This document shows, one piece after another, positions 1 to 8,625 of a stretch of 64,000 nt of DNA. Position 1 is the first letter of the stretch, and each line of letters starts with the position of its first letter. A model generated the notes under the pieces. That model had not been told where the DNA came from, searched no databases, and saw nothing but the letters and a program-made list of their open reading frames with translations. Position numbers and translations under genes: made by a program. Location: NCBI RefSeq assembly GCF_030268225.1, contig NZ_BSQG01000002.1:434001-498000 (forward strand). Direction: 5' to 3'. The DNA comes from Nocardiopsis ansamitocini. Lineage in GTDB: Bacteria; Actinomycetota; Actinomycetes; Streptosporangiales; Streptosporangiaceae.

Positions 1-66
1 CGAGGCATGGGAGGCATGGGCGGTAAAGGGCAGAGCGAGCAACGCGAGAGCCGCCGCCCCGGCCAT
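1..66 (-). CDS. Partial secreted protein, N-terminal signal peptide only
   Basis: Reading leftwards from an ATG at 66, the minus strand encodes Met-Ala-Gly followed by an Ala/Leu-rich hydrophobic run and then Thr-Ala-His-Ala-Ser, which looks like a Sec signal peptide with an Ala-x-Ala cleavage site. The frame is open to the window edge, so only the first 22 codons are present. An in-frame GTG at 99 is an alternative start. No clear ribosome binding site is visible for either. The gene would be divergent from the metallopeptidase starting at 268. Function cannot be assigned. Confidence 0.35.
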   Translation of the reverse strand, partial: MAGAAALALLALPFTAHASHAS

Positions 67-267
67 CGCACGGGCAACAGTGCACACGGAGCCCGACACC
101 GGTTCGGGCTGACACCACCACATGGCGGATCAGCCTATCGGCCGGTGTCGGCCGCCGCCCGAGCCAGGTCAGGCAGGAGCTGCCCCATTTGACCCGTCAT
201 AATCGTGAAGGCGAGTTGTGCGGTAGACCGTCGCCACGAGCCGGGCCCGCCGGAAGGGACGCAGAAC

Positions 268-1230
268 ATGGGCAAGTCGAGCCGCCGCAGCGCCACCGAC
301 GCAGGGGCCGAGTACGCGCTGCCCGTACACGCTGCCAAGCCTCGTCCCCACCTGGGTATCGGCGTCATGGTGGTCCTGATCACCGGCCTGGGAGCCGTCG
401 CGCTCGCCGGATTCGTCACCGTCGCGGCGTTCTTCGACGGCGGCAACCGGCCCGCGCCCTCCACGGCAGCCCCTGCCCACGGGCCCGCCGTCCGGCAGGA
501 CGACACCATGGCCGTCAGCAACCACGACGACGGGCTCGACGCCAACCGGCTCTACAGCAGTGGGCGCCTCGCCGAGGTCGCCTGCGAGGCACCCCGGCTG
601 CACCCCAGGGACGCGACCTCCATGGAAGTCTTCCTGCACACCGTCACCGACTGCCTCGACGAGTCGTGGGGCGAGCACTTCGCGGACTCGGCGATGCCGT
701 TCGAACCACCCAACCGGGTCTACTGGTACGCCTCCGGGCAGAGCCCGTGCGGCAATTACCCCGTCGAAGGAACCTCCGCGTTCTACTGCCAGGCCAACCA
801 GGGGCTTTATCTCGGGGTCGCAGACATAGTCGAGACGTCTGCGGGTACTGGCGACGCCGAGGCGTACGGCTTCCTGCTCAGTCACGAGTACGGTCACCAC
901 GTGCAGGGCGAAGCCGGCATCCTCGACCGCTACCAGGACGAGCGCAGCGGCCAGGGGACCTCTGCCGACCGTGACCTGTGGACCCGGAGAGGCGAACTCC
1001 AGGCCAACTGCCTCGGGGGCGTCTTCCTGGGATCGGTGGCCGACAGTTTTCCGATCGGTGGCGAAGGGCGGGCGAATATTCTCAAGGACGTCGGGCTGCG
1101 CTCGGACCGTGGTGACGACCGTACGCACGGGACCCCGCAGAACGGGCAGATGTGGACGGACCACGGTATGGACCGCCAGGACCCGGCGGCCTGCAACACC
1201 TGGGACGCCAGAACGGAACTGGTCGACTGA
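268..1230 (+). CDS. Membrane-anchored neutral zinc metallopeptidase (YpfJ-like)
   Basis: The 320-residue protein begins at ATG 268, preceded by GGAAGGGA. One membrane segment lies near residues 30-55, followed by a Pro/Ala-rich linker and an extracytoplasmic domain. The HEYGHH motif, with its first His near residue 206, followed by VQGE, matches the zinc-binding HExxH of the putative neutral zinc metallopeptidase family (E. coli YpfJ relatives). A downstream ELQANCLGG segment matches the family's third-ligand region. The C-terminus carries HGMDRQDPAACNTW, shared almost exactly with the next gene. The two genes are tandem, 40 bp apart, and probably co-transcribed. The substrate is unknown. The family assignment is firm; proteolytic activity is inferred. 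Confidence 0.85.
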   Translation: MGKSSRRSATDAGAEYALPVHAAKPRPHLGIGVMVVLITGLGAVALAGFVTVAAFFDGGNRPAPSTAAPAHGPAVRQDDTMAVSNHDDGLDANRLYSSGRLAEVACEAPRLHPRDATSMEVFLHTVTDCLDESWGEHFADSAMPFEPPNRVYWYASGQSPCGNYPVEGTSAFYCQANQGLYLGVADIVETSAGTGDAEAYGFLLSHEYGHHVQGEAGILDRYQDERSGQGTSADRDLWTRRGELQANCLGGVFLGSVADSFPIGGEGRANILKDVGLRSDRGDDRTHGTPQNGQMWTDHGMDRQDPAACNTWDARTELVD

Positions 1231-1270
1231 AAAGGGCAGCGCCACGGGCGCGTGAGCGTGGGGGCGGGAC

Positions 1271-2227
1271 GTGAACGGAGACGGGCGGGAACCGGGGGCG
1301 GACGCCTCGTTGCCTCCGGCCCGGTGGGCCGCGCTCTGCTTCGCACTGGGGGCGGTGGCACTGGCGCTGGGAATCCTGGTGTGGAACGCGGCCACCCCGG
1401 CCGTCGAGGAGCCCGCGCCGACCGCCCAGGGCGACCGCCACGCGGTGCCCGGCGTCGAGACGAGCGCCGAGGCCGATTCCCGTAGCGGGCTCTACCAGGG
1501 ACGTCCCACCGGAGAGACCGCCCTGCTGGACAATCCCCTCTACACCACCGGCCGGTTGGCCCCGTTGCCCTGTCCCGCCCCCGAACTCGACGTCACCGAC
1601 CAGGTGTCGATGGGAGAGTTCCTGCACACGGTCAGCGACTGTCTGGACCAGGCGTGGGCCGCCCAGTTCGCCAAGGCCGGCATCCATTTCGATCCGCCGA
1701 GCCGCGTCTTCTGGGACGAACCGGGGACGAGTCCCTGCCGCGAGTACCCCTCCAGCGCGGGGGCCTTCTACTGTCGTGCCAGCAAGAGCGTGTACATCGG
1801 TACCGCCGACATCGTCGAGAAGTGGAACGGTACGACCGACAGCGTCGTCTACGCCTCGCTGCTCGCCCACGAGTACGGCCACCACGTGCAGGGCGAATCG
1901 GGACTGCTGGAGTACTACCACGAGCGCCGCGGCCTGGAACCCGATCCGGCGGAGCAGAGCGGGTGGACCCGGAAGGGGGAGCTTCAGGCCAACTGCCTGG
2001 CCGGTGCGTTCCTGGGCGCGATCCAGGTCACCTACCCCCTCACCGGCGGCGACCGTGACCTTCTACTGGCCGATGCGGCTGCCACCGCCGACCGGGAGGG
2101 AAGCACCGACGAGGAGCGTACGCACGGCTCCCCGGCCAACAGCGTGCTCTGGATGGAGCACGGCATGGAGCATCAGGACCCCGGGGCGTGCAACACCTGG
2201 GTGGCCGATGACGAGGTCCTCCAGTAG
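1271..2227 (+). CDS. Membrane-anchored neutral zinc metallopeptidase, paralogue of the preceding gene
   Basis: This 318-residue protein starts at GTG 1271. It has one N-terminal membrane segment (about residues 20-40), a low-complexity linker and the same metallopeptidase domain as the gene before it. HEYGHHVQGE (first His near residue 200), ELQANCLAG and a C-terminal HGMEHQDPGACNTW are all present. Cysteine pairs such as C-R-E-Y and F-Y-C-R occur at equivalent places in both paralogues and suggest conserved disulfides outside the cell. The two genes look like a tandem duplication that has diverged mostly in the N-terminal linker. No clear terminator separates this gene from the next, so transcription may continue. 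Confidence 0.85.
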   Translation: MNGDGREPGADASLPPARWAALCFALGAVALALGILVWNAATPAVEEPAPTAQGDRHAVPGVETSAEADSRSGLYQGRPTGETALLDNPLYTTGRLAPLPCPAPELDVTDQVSMGEFLHTVSDCLDQAWAAQFAKAGIHFDPPSRVFWDEPGTSPCREYPSSAGAFYCRASKSVYIGTADIVEKWNGTTDSVVYASLLAHEYGHHVQGESGLLEYYHERRGLEPDPAEQSGWTRKGELQANCLAGAFLGAIQVTYPLTGGDRDLLLADAAATADREGSTDEERTHGSPANSVLWMEHGMEHQDPGACNTWVADDEVLQ

Positions 2228-2371
2228 TTCCTCGGCGCGGGGATCGGACAACGAGGGCCGGCAGGAACGAGAAGCGCATCTAGTTACCAATTGGTTTCTC
2301 AGGGTCACATGTGCGCACCGATTGGGCGGATCGGGGCGATTGCGGGCACCGGAAGCGGAATGATCGGACCT

Positions 2372-4759
2372 ATGCCCGACGAGCGCGCGGTCGAACTGCG
2401 TATCCACGGTGTCAGCGGCGGTCCGGCCGACGAGCTGTTGGACGTCGAGCCCGCGATGCGGGTCTCCGGCGACGACCTCGCGGCTTTCTACCATTACCGT
2501 TTCGAGCGCGACACCAGAACCCTTCCCGGGGTGCCGCGCGAAGTCTTCGCCTGGGGCAACCTCACCTCCGGGCGCTCCTCCCGGGCACTGTGGCTGCTGC
2601 TCCTGCCCTTCATGCTCGCCAACGTCGCCTACTGGATGCGGCCCCGGCGCCTTCTCGGTGAACCGACGGTCGCGCACCGCATCGCCGACGCCGGCTACGA
2701 CGTGCTGGTCCGGCTGCTGGCCCTGAGTCTCACCGTGCTCATGGTCCTCGCCGCAGCCGGGATCGGCATGGACCTTTTGGCCTGGCAGTGCACGGCCTAC
2801 GGTGCGTCCTGCGCCGAGCTGCGCCCCTGGTTGGGCTTCCTCTCCGCGCCCGGTGCGGTCCTCGCCGAACCGGGGCGGGCCCTGGCCGTGGGCGCCCTCC
2901 TGCCGATGGCCGTGATCACCGTGCTGTGGCGGCTCTCCCGCCGCACGGACGCCACCTACGAGGCCACGTCCGCGCCCACCGGGGTCCGCGCGCCCAACGC
3001 ACCCCTCAGCCACCCCGAGTTCTGGCGCAACAGTCCGGCGATGGGCCGGCTGCGCTCGGTGCACGTCGCCCTGGCGGTGTCGGTGGTCGCGGCGCAGCTT
3101 CTGGTGCCCGCTCTGCGCAATGACGTGGGGACGTCCCTGGCGATCGCGGGGTGGACCCTGGCCGCGCTCCTGGCAGCGGCCGCTCTTCTCGCGGCCCTGG
3201 GGGCGTTGCTCCCGGGCCGCACCCGTCTGGAGCCCTTCGCGAGCACGGCCTGTCGAATCCTGCGCGACGTATCCCTGGTGCTCCTGGCGGCGACGCTCCT
3301 CTACGCCGTCTGGCACCGACCGGACTGGACCGCCGAAGGAGCCCTCCCCGGGTACTCGGTGGTCCTCAACAGCCTGTTCGCCCTTCAGTGCGCCCTGGTC
3401 GGACTCCTGTTGCTGACCGCTGTCGTGCTGTATCGGGGTGCCAACGCCCACGTCGGCACCGCGATGCGTGGGCTGGCCGGGCCCGCAGTGGCCGCGTTGG
3501 GGGTCCTTCTGGGCGGAGTCTTCTCCGCCGCGCTGGTCTACCAGGCCGCCGGCTGGTTGGGCGGTTGCTATTACCCCGGGGCCGAGGCGACCGGATGTCT
3601 CCTCTTCCGGCCGCCCAGCGCCTACGCCTGGCTCCAGCTCGCCTTCACCTTCGAGGCGGCCATCGGACTGTTCGCGTTTGCGATGCTGTGGGTGGTGGCA
3701 CGCAGGCGTACCCGGCAGCAGCGTGCGCAGACCGCCGCGCGTTACCGACGCCACCCCGATTCCCCGCGCACCCGCCGGATCGCCTCGGCCCGGGCCTTGG
3801 GGACGATGACCGAGTTGCTGCCCGCCTGCCTGGTCGCACTCCTGCTTCCGGTCGTCCCGCTCGTAGGCGTCGTGCTCTATGCCGTGGTCACGGGCACCCT
3901 CACCGCATCGCCCCAGGAGGACGCCGAGCTCAGCCCGGCCACCATGACGGCCGGTGCCGCCGACGGGGTCCAGGAGGTCATCACGGCCATGGTCACCGTC
4001 GGGTCGTGGCTGGGCGGCGCGTTCCTGGTGGCACTGGTCTGGCTGGGGCGCAGCGCCTATCGCAGCCAACCCACCCGTCAGGCGGTGGGGGTTCTCTGGG
4101 ACATAGGGACCTTCTGGCCGCGGGGAGCCCATCCCCTGGCCCCGCCCTGCTACGCCGAGCGGGCCGTCCCCCAACTCGCGGCCAGGGTGGCGGCGCTCAC
4201 CGGGAAGGGGACCGGAGTGGTGCTGTCCGGGCACTCCCAGGGGTCGGTGCTGGCGGCGGCCACCGTCTGGCAGTTGCCCGCACGATGCAGGAAAGAGGTC
4301 GCGCTCATCACGCACGGATCGCCGCTCTACCGCCTCTACGCCCGTTACTTCCCGGCGTACTTCGGCACGGCCGCCCTCAGCGAGCTTCGGGGCAGGGTCG
4401 CCTGGTGGCGCAATCTCTGGCGGCTGACCGACGCGGTCGGGGGGCCGGTGCACACCGACGACGACACCGTGGGGTTCGCCGAACCGCTGCCCGACCCCCG
4501 CCACTTCGACCACCAGGAGGGGGAAGCGCTCTACCCCGAAATCCTGGGCCACTCCTGGTACACCCGTGATCCCGCCTACCGGGCGGCGGTGCGGGCAGCG
4601 GTGCGTCGGCTGGGCGAGACCAGGGCCTGCGGCGGTGGCGGACGCGTCCCGCCGCAAGCGGGGCTACCAGGGGCCGTAGGGCCCGTCACCGGGGCGGGTG
4701 ATGCTGCGGACCGCGGGACGAACATCCAGCATGAAGATCAACGCCACGACCAGCGATAG
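2372..4759 (+). CDS. Polytopic membrane protein with alpha/beta-hydrolase motifs
   Basis: From ATG 2372 the protein is 795 residues. The N-terminus (VELRIHGVSGGP) looks like the first strand and oxyanion loop of an alpha/beta hydrolase. About eleven hydrophobic segments follow between residues 70 and 570, and then a lipase-type elbow, LSGHSQGSV, near residue 618. A split hydrolase with a membrane insertion is therefore likely. A box AATGAT lies 7 bp before the ATG, so translation may be leaderless; an ATG at 2360 is an alternative. The last 30 or so residues are low-complexity and overlap the convergent DUF2516 gene by 96 bp, suggesting that the natural stop has been lost. The substrate is unknown. 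Confidence 0.7.
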   Translation: MPDERAVELRIHGVSGGPADELLDVEPAMRVSGDDLAAFYHYRFERDTRTLPGVPREVFAWGNLTSGRSSRALWLLLLPFMLANVAYWMRPRRLLGEPTVAHRIADAGYDVLVRLLALSLTVLMVLAAAGIGMDLLAWQCTAYGASCAELRPWLGFLSAPGAVLAEPGRALAVGALLPMAVITVLWRLSRRTDATYEATSAPTGVRAPNAPLSHPEFWRNSPAMGRLRSVHVALAVSVVAAQLLVPALRNDVGTSLAIAGWTLAALLAAAALLAALGALLPGRTRLEPFASTACRILRDVSLVLLAATLLYAVWHRPDWTAEGALPGYSVVLNSLFALQCALVGLLLLTAVVLYRGANAHVGTAMRGLAGPAVAALGVLLGGVFSAALVYQAAGWLGGCYYPGAEATGCLLFRPPSAYAWLQLAFTFEAAIGLFAFAMLWVVARRRTRQQRAQTAARYRRHPDSPRTRRIASARALGTMTELLPACLVALLLPVVPLVGVVLYAVVTGTLTASPQEDAELSPATMTAGAADGVQEVITAMVTVGSWLGGAFLVALVWLGRSAYRSQPTRQAVGVLWDIGTFWPRGAHPLAPPCYAERAVPQLAARVAALTGKGTGVVLSGHSQGSVLAAATVWQLPARCRKEVALITHGSPLYRLYARYFPAYFGTAALSELRGRVAWWRNLWRLTDAVGGPVHTDDDTVGFAEPLPDPRHFDHQEGEALYPEILGHSWYTRDPAYRAAVRAAVRRLGETRACGGGGRVPPQAGLPGAVGPVTGAGDAADRGTNIQHEDQRHDQR

Positions 4760-4975
4760 GAAGACCAGGAACGCGCCGTACCCGAGAGTGGCGCTCAGCG
4801 ACAGCAACGACCCCAGGGACAGCAACCCTACCCACAGGCCCTTGGTCTGCTTGTCCATCGCCGGGAACGCCTGGGCCGGTGTGCGTGCCGCCTCCACCAG
4901 GGCGTACAGGCTCGTTACGAAGATCGCCAGGAAGATGGCCCTGAACAGCAGATCCATGAAGGTCATGGTGTACAT
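4664..4975 (-). CDS. DUF2516 family small membrane protein
   Basis: The 103-residue protein has three hydrophobic segments and the pattern of the actinobacterial DUF2516 family: an N-terminal helix, a short loop containing AFPAMDKQTKG, then two helices ending in MLDVRPAV. A conserved Asp-Val-Arg-Pro near the C-terminus is typical of this family. Its role is unknown. It is convergent with, and overlaps, the 3' end of the membrane hydrolase gene. The start at ATG 4975 could instead be one of two later in-frame ATG codons close by. Confidence 0.75.
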   Translation of the reverse strand: MYTMTFMDLLFRAIFLAIFVTSLYALVEAARTPAQAFPAMDKQTKGLWVGLLSLGSLLSLSATLGYGAFLVFLSLVVALIFMLDVRPAVRSITRPGDGPYGPW

Positions 4976-5068
4976 GTGAGCACCCGGCCCTTGCCTAGCG
5001 TTTAGGAGGATTCTTGCTCAGGATAAACGCGCAGGATGCGTGAATGGTGCCCGAGCGCGCGGCCCGAG

Positions 5069-6016
5069 TCACATGGGAAGGTTCCACAGTCCCAGCGTGG
5101 TGGCCATGAGAGCGGCCGACCCCAGCAGGACCGCTGTCGAGGTGGTCCGGGACAGCCGCGCACCCGGGTTGAGAAGTCGGGATACCCGGGTCAGGACTTC
5201 CGGTTGGTCGGGGTTGGGCACGACCGCCATGGCGCCGGCGGGGACCGTGGGATTTCCGGCGGTGCCGAACCGGACCAGCGCGGTCGCCAGCTCGCGGGGC
5301 GAGTGTGCGCGGCGGGCCTGGTCGTCGGCGCACATCTCGATGAGCAGCGCCACGGAGTTGTAGCAGGTCGCCATGAACCGAACCCGTGGAAAGGCCCGCT
5401 TGAGCGAGGAGAAGGGCAGCAGCACGAGGTCGTGACGCTGGCGCAGGTGCGCGTGTTCGTGCGCCAGGACGGCGGCGAGCTCCTTGCGGTCCAGCATCGC
5501 CAGGGCGCCCGCGCTGATCACGACCTGGGGGTTCAACACCCCGGGCAGGCAGTAGGCGGCGGCTGCGGGGTGGTCCAGCACCCGGGCCCCCGGGACGTCG
5601 GGATCATCCCGGCCCACGAGCTCCAGCAGGTGGCGGTGACGGCTCCGGGTTCGCAGCACTTGGACGAAGGAGAGCACCAGGCCCCAGAAGAGCAGCAGGG
5701 TCAGGCCCACCGCCGCGACGATTGCCACACCCCGCAGCGCGCCCAGGCGGGGGTCGGCCAGTTGCGGAAGCATCAGTCCGTGTGCTGCGGCGTCGCGCAC
5801 CAAAGCGAACAGGCCGCCCACGACACCACGTTCATAGGGGGTCAACCCAAGGGCCAGCAACGCTCCGATAGTGGAGATCCCCCAGGCCAGGCCGAGCGCC
5901 TGCCAGGCGATGATCGCGACATAGGGGCCCCGGGCCGGCCACTGGGCCCGCCTGAGGTGGGTGGCGGCGAGGAGACAGCTGCCCGAGATCATCGCGAGCA
6001 GCACGGCACTGACCAT
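5069..6016 (-). CDS. M56-family (BlaR1-like) membrane metallopeptidase
   Basis: The 315-residue protein has several membrane segments and a zinc-protease motif, LAHEHAHLRQRHD, with the first His near residue 186. This is characteristic of the M56/BlaR1 group, which sense a signal and cleave a BlaI-type repressor. It lacks the large extracellular penicillin-binding domain of classical BlaR1, as is usual for actinobacterial members (M. tuberculosis BlaR homologue). The gene follows blaI by 11 bp on the same strand, so the two form an operon. The inducing signal is unknown; cell-wall stress or beta-lactams are the family precedent. Confidence 0.85.
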   Translation of the reverse strand: MVSAVLLAMISGSCLLAATHLRRAQWPARGPYVAIIAWQALGLAWGISTIGALLALGLTPYERGVVGGLFALVRDAAAHGLMLPQLADPRLGALRGVAIVAAVGLTLLLFWGLVLSFVQVLRTRSRHRHLLELVGRDDPDVPGARVLDHPAAAAYCLPGVLNPQVVISAGALAMLDRKELAAVLAHEHAHLRQRHDLVLLPFSSLKRAFPRVRFMATCYNSVALLIEMCADDQARRAHSPRELATALVRFGTAGNPTVPAGAMAVVPNPDQPEVLTRVSRLLNPGARLSRTTSTAVLLGSAALMATTLGLWNLPM

Positions 6017-6027
6017 TCGGTTACGTC

Positions 6028-6384
6028 CTAGGGCTCGTCACTCTCCGCGAGCGCGCGGCGGAGCGCTTCGGCTTCCGGGCCGCTCATCGAACGGACGAAG
6101 GCGGCCAGCGCGGCATCCCGGTCACCCGTCTGGCCCAGCGCGTCGAACATGAGCTCGGAGACGTAGTTCTCCCGGCTGGCTGCCGGACGGTAGCGCCACG
6201 CGCGTCCCTCGCGGGTGCGTTGCACAACTCCCTTCTTGGCGAGTCGATCGAGCACCGTCATGACGGTCGTGTGCGCGAGATCGCGGTCAGACAGGGCGCG
6301 ACCCACGTCCCGAACCGTCATTGGCTCGATTCTTTCCCACAGTACATCCATCACCGCACGTTCAAGATCACCGAGCCGATTCAT
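6028..6384 (-). CDS. blaI: BlaI/MecI/CopY-family transcriptional repressor
   Basis: The 118-residue protein has the winged-helix pattern of BlaI proteins: LGDLERAVMDVLWER at the N-terminus, MTVRDVGRAL, then TTVMTVLDRLAKKGVVQR as recognition helix and wing. The C-terminal half is the dimerisation region that the partner protease is expected to cleave. The downstream gene encodes an M56 protease, and a palindromic GTAGTACTAC lies 19 bp upstream of the start codon, so autoregulation by repressor binding and release by proteolysis is the likely scheme. The regulon beyond this operon cannot be seen here. Confidence 0.9.
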   Translation of the reverse strand: MNRLGDLERAVMDVLWERIEPMTVRDVGRALSDRDLAHTTVMTVLDRLAKKGVVQRTREGRAWRYRPAASRENYVSELMFDALGQTGDRDAALAAFVRSMSGPEAEALRRALAESDEP

Positions 6385-6402
6385 GTGGTCAGTTTACTTC
6401 CA

Positions 6403-6412
6403 GTAGTACTAC
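6403..6412. promoter_or_regulatory. Candidate BlaI operator
   Basis: A perfect 10-bp palindrome, GTAGTACTAC, lies 19 bp upstream of the blaI start codon. It contains the TACTA/TAGTA half-sites known for BlaI/MecI-type operators. The position fits autoregulation of the blaI-M56 operon. Binding is inferred, not shown. Confidence 0.5.
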
Positions 6413-6842
6413 GACGCGTAGGGGGTACCTGTTCTGGCCCTTTCGGCTGCGGGCGCGCCGAAGCGTCGCGTGCCACAAGCGCTCGGAGGGCGGTGGCGGC
6501 GGGAACCCGGGGTCAGGTGCGGGCATGGGGGGCGACCCGGCCCGAGAAGGCGCAACACGCCGATGAGATCGGAGCGTAGTCAAAGAAAAACGGAGGGTGA
6601 CTAGTTGGCGCCTGGTCGTAAATAGTCCGTGTGGGCCATACCCGAAATGGGCCTAATGGGGTCTGGCCGCCCACCCGTCCCAGACCGTAATTTCTTGACC
6701 AGCGGGGAGACAAGAATTTCCACACCGATCCGACCCCCTGAATCGGGTGGTAGGGGAATTCCCCTCCGCTGTCTGCCTGATACCGCGCCATCGGGCTGAA
6801 TTACCACAAAACAACACATGTGATCTTTGGGAGTGGGACAAC
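6413..6842. other. Intergenic region between blaI and wblA
   Basis: This 430-bp stretch has no convincing gene. The right half (about 6590-6842) is less GC-rich than the surroundings and directly precedes wblA, so it probably holds the wblA promoter and a long leader. I could not place a confident -35/-10 pair. Confidence 0.4.
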
Positions 6843-7151
6843 ATGTGGCAAAAAGAATGGGCGTCGCAGGGCGCCTGTCGGGAAATGGATCCGGATGCCC
6901 TTTTTGTGCAGGGGGCGGCGCAGAATCGTGCCAAGCTCATCTGCCGGGGTTGTCCGGTTCGTACCGAGTGTCTGGCCGATGCGCTGGACAACCGGGTGGA
7001 GTTCGGTGTCTGGGGAGGGATGACCGAACGAGAGCGGCGGGCATTGCTGCGTCGCCGGCCCGAGGTCGAGAACTGGATCGAACTGCTTGAGAGCGCTCGA
7101 CGCGCCTACCAACAGGACGACGAGTCCCTGGACGTCGCAGCCCCCCGGTAG
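6843..7151 (+). CDS. wblA: WhiB-family regulator, WblA/WhiB4 type
   Basis: The 102-residue protein starts at ATG 6843 behind GGGAG. It carries the four cysteines of a WhiB iron-sulfur cluster: one in GACRE, then CRGCPVRTEC giving the C-x2-C-x5-C pattern. The VWGGMTERERRALLRR turn and basic tail follow. The segments FVQGAAQNRAK and ADALDNRVEFG are diagnostic of the WblA subgroup, a regulator of development, antibiotic production and oxidative-stress response in Streptomyces (WhiB4 in mycobacteria). Its cluster is expected to respond to oxygen or nitric oxide. It is monocistronic as far as can be seen. Confidence 0.92.
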   Translation: MWQKEWASQGACREMDPDALFVQGAAQNRAKLICRGCPVRTECLADALDNRVEFGVWGGMTERERRALLRRRPEVENWIELLESARRAYQQDDESLDVAAPR

Positions 7152-7474
7152 TCGTCGCCGCAACGGCGGCGTCCCCCGGACGCGAGATGAGGGGTTCCGC
7201 GCGCTCGTGCGTGCGGGATCCCCGCGTTGTCCGGCACCTGTGGACCGACCTGCCCCGCGCCGCCGGTGCTCTGCCGCGCCCACCGGATCCGTACCCCCGG
7301 CGCACCGCGTACCGATCGGGGTGCGCTTTGCCGAACCGATCCGGTGCCTCGGCTACCCTCGGTGAGGCGATGGCGGGTTGTTGGTCCTTTTTCCAGTCGC
7401 CGCCTACGCTGTCCTTGTCTCCGCGCTCGCCGAGCTGCCCCCTGGAGCGAATCCCTGACCTTGAGGAACAGTGC
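7152..7474. other. Intergenic region after wblA
   Basis: No gene is apparent in these 323 bp. Just after the wblA stop, CGTCGCCG and CGGCGGCG (7153-7171) can form a short hairpin that may act as a weak terminator. The right part must contain the promoter of the secreted esterase gene. Confidence 0.35.
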
Positions 7475-8479
7475 GTGTCCAGGAAGTTCTCGGTCAAGAC
7501 CGCCGCTATCGCCGCCTCATCACTGGCGGTGATGGTCGCGTGTTCCGTCGCCGTCCTCCCGTCCGCCGCCGGCGACACCGAGGACGCGGCTTCGGGCTTT
7601 CCCTGGGCCGGTTCCGACCGGGCACTGTCCCAACTGGTGGGATACGAGGGCCTGCACCCGCGCCCGGGAAGCGTCGCCGTATGCGACTCGGGCAGCAGCG
7701 ACGAGATCCTCACGGTCCCCGACGACACCGCCCCCGGCGGCCAACGCGAGATCTGGGTCCGGCGACCTCCCGGCCCCGACACCGCCGATCGGCCGGTCCT
7801 GTACTTCCTGCACGGTTCGACCGGGACACCCGACTGGCTCTGGGACAACGACCTCGGACCGCTCATGGACAAGGCCATGTGCCGCGCGGGTGTCGAGTTC
7901 GTCCTCGCCGCGCCCCACGGCCAGGAGGTCGGCAACCGCGACACCGAGTGGGGGGACGCGGTCGACGGCAGCTACTCGATCGAGAGCTTCGTGACCGGCG
8001 CCGCGATCGATGCGGTCGAGGGCGACCAGCAGCGTCCCCGGGCACTGCGCGCGATCGGCGGAGTCTCCATGGGCGGTTACGGCGCCGCGGCCCTGTCCCT
8101 GCGCCATCCCCAGAAGTACGCCCAGGCGATCAGTTGGGCCGGGTACTTCAAGGTGGACGACCCCTCGGGCACCTTCGGCGACACCCCCGACGAGCACGCC
8201 CCCGACCAGCTCCTGGACACCCCCGGAGCCCACGACATCCGTTTCATGCTCATTGAGGGGACCGAGGACCACACCCCCTTGCAGACCGGCAGTATCCACG
8301 GTGAGGCCCAGCGTTTCTCCGGCCTGCTGACCCGCCACGGAATCGAGCACGAGACACTGCTCACCCCGGGCGGCCATGACATGGCGGCATGGGGGCCCAC
8401 CTTCCCCGACGCGGTCGAGTTCCTCGTACAGGAGTGGGTGCAGCCCTTCGAGCTGCCCGAGCCGCCGCCCACGGACTGA
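7475..8479 (+). CDS. Secreted alpha/beta-hydrolase esterase (esterase D / antigen 85 fold)
   Basis: Start GTG 7475 is chosen because it follows GAGGAAC and begins a signal peptide (MSRKFSVKTAAIAASS, then a hydrophobic stretch ending near residue 30). The mature protein has YFLHGSTG as oxyanion-loop region, GVSMGGYGA as nucleophile elbow with Ser at about residue 198, and a C-terminal GGHDMAAW with the catalytic His near residue 301. This is the layout of the putative esterase (PF00756) family, which includes esterase D and the mycolyltransferases. Nothing shows the natural substrate, and the organism type does not require mycolyl transfer. It is exported and acts outside the membrane. Confidence 0.8.
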   Translation: MSRKFSVKTAAIAASSLAVMVACSVAVLPSAAGDTEDAASGFPWAGSDRALSQLVGYEGLHPRPGSVAVCDSGSSDEILTVPDDTAPGGQREIWVRRPPGPDTADRPVLYFLHGSTGTPDWLWDNDLGPLMDKAMCRAGVEFVLAAPHGQEVGNRDTEWGDAVDGSYSIESFVTGAAIDAVEGDQQRPRALRAIGGVSMGGYGAAALSLRHPQKYAQAISWAGYFKVDDPSGTFGDTPDEHAPDQLLDTPGAHDIRFMLIEGTEDHTPLQTGSIHGEAQRFSGLLTRHGIEHETLLTPGGHDMAAWGPTFPDAVEFLVQEWVQPFELPEPPPTD

Positions 8480-8625
8480 CTTTCGTCAGGGGCCGCTAAC
8501 CGCCCCCGCCCACCGGTCCGCGCGAGGGCCCCGGTCATTATTGGGAACACCGCGCGTGGCCGCGGATGTTGACGCTTGTGGCGCCCGGTAGAGGCGCGCA
8601 GACGGGTGAAGGGGCGAGAATCCAA

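Noticed and set aside
2063..4657. Minus-strand open frame of 864 codons
   Set aside because: It is opposite the polytopic membrane hydrolase and is made of Gly/Arg/His/Gln-rich low-complexity sequence. It is a composition artefact.
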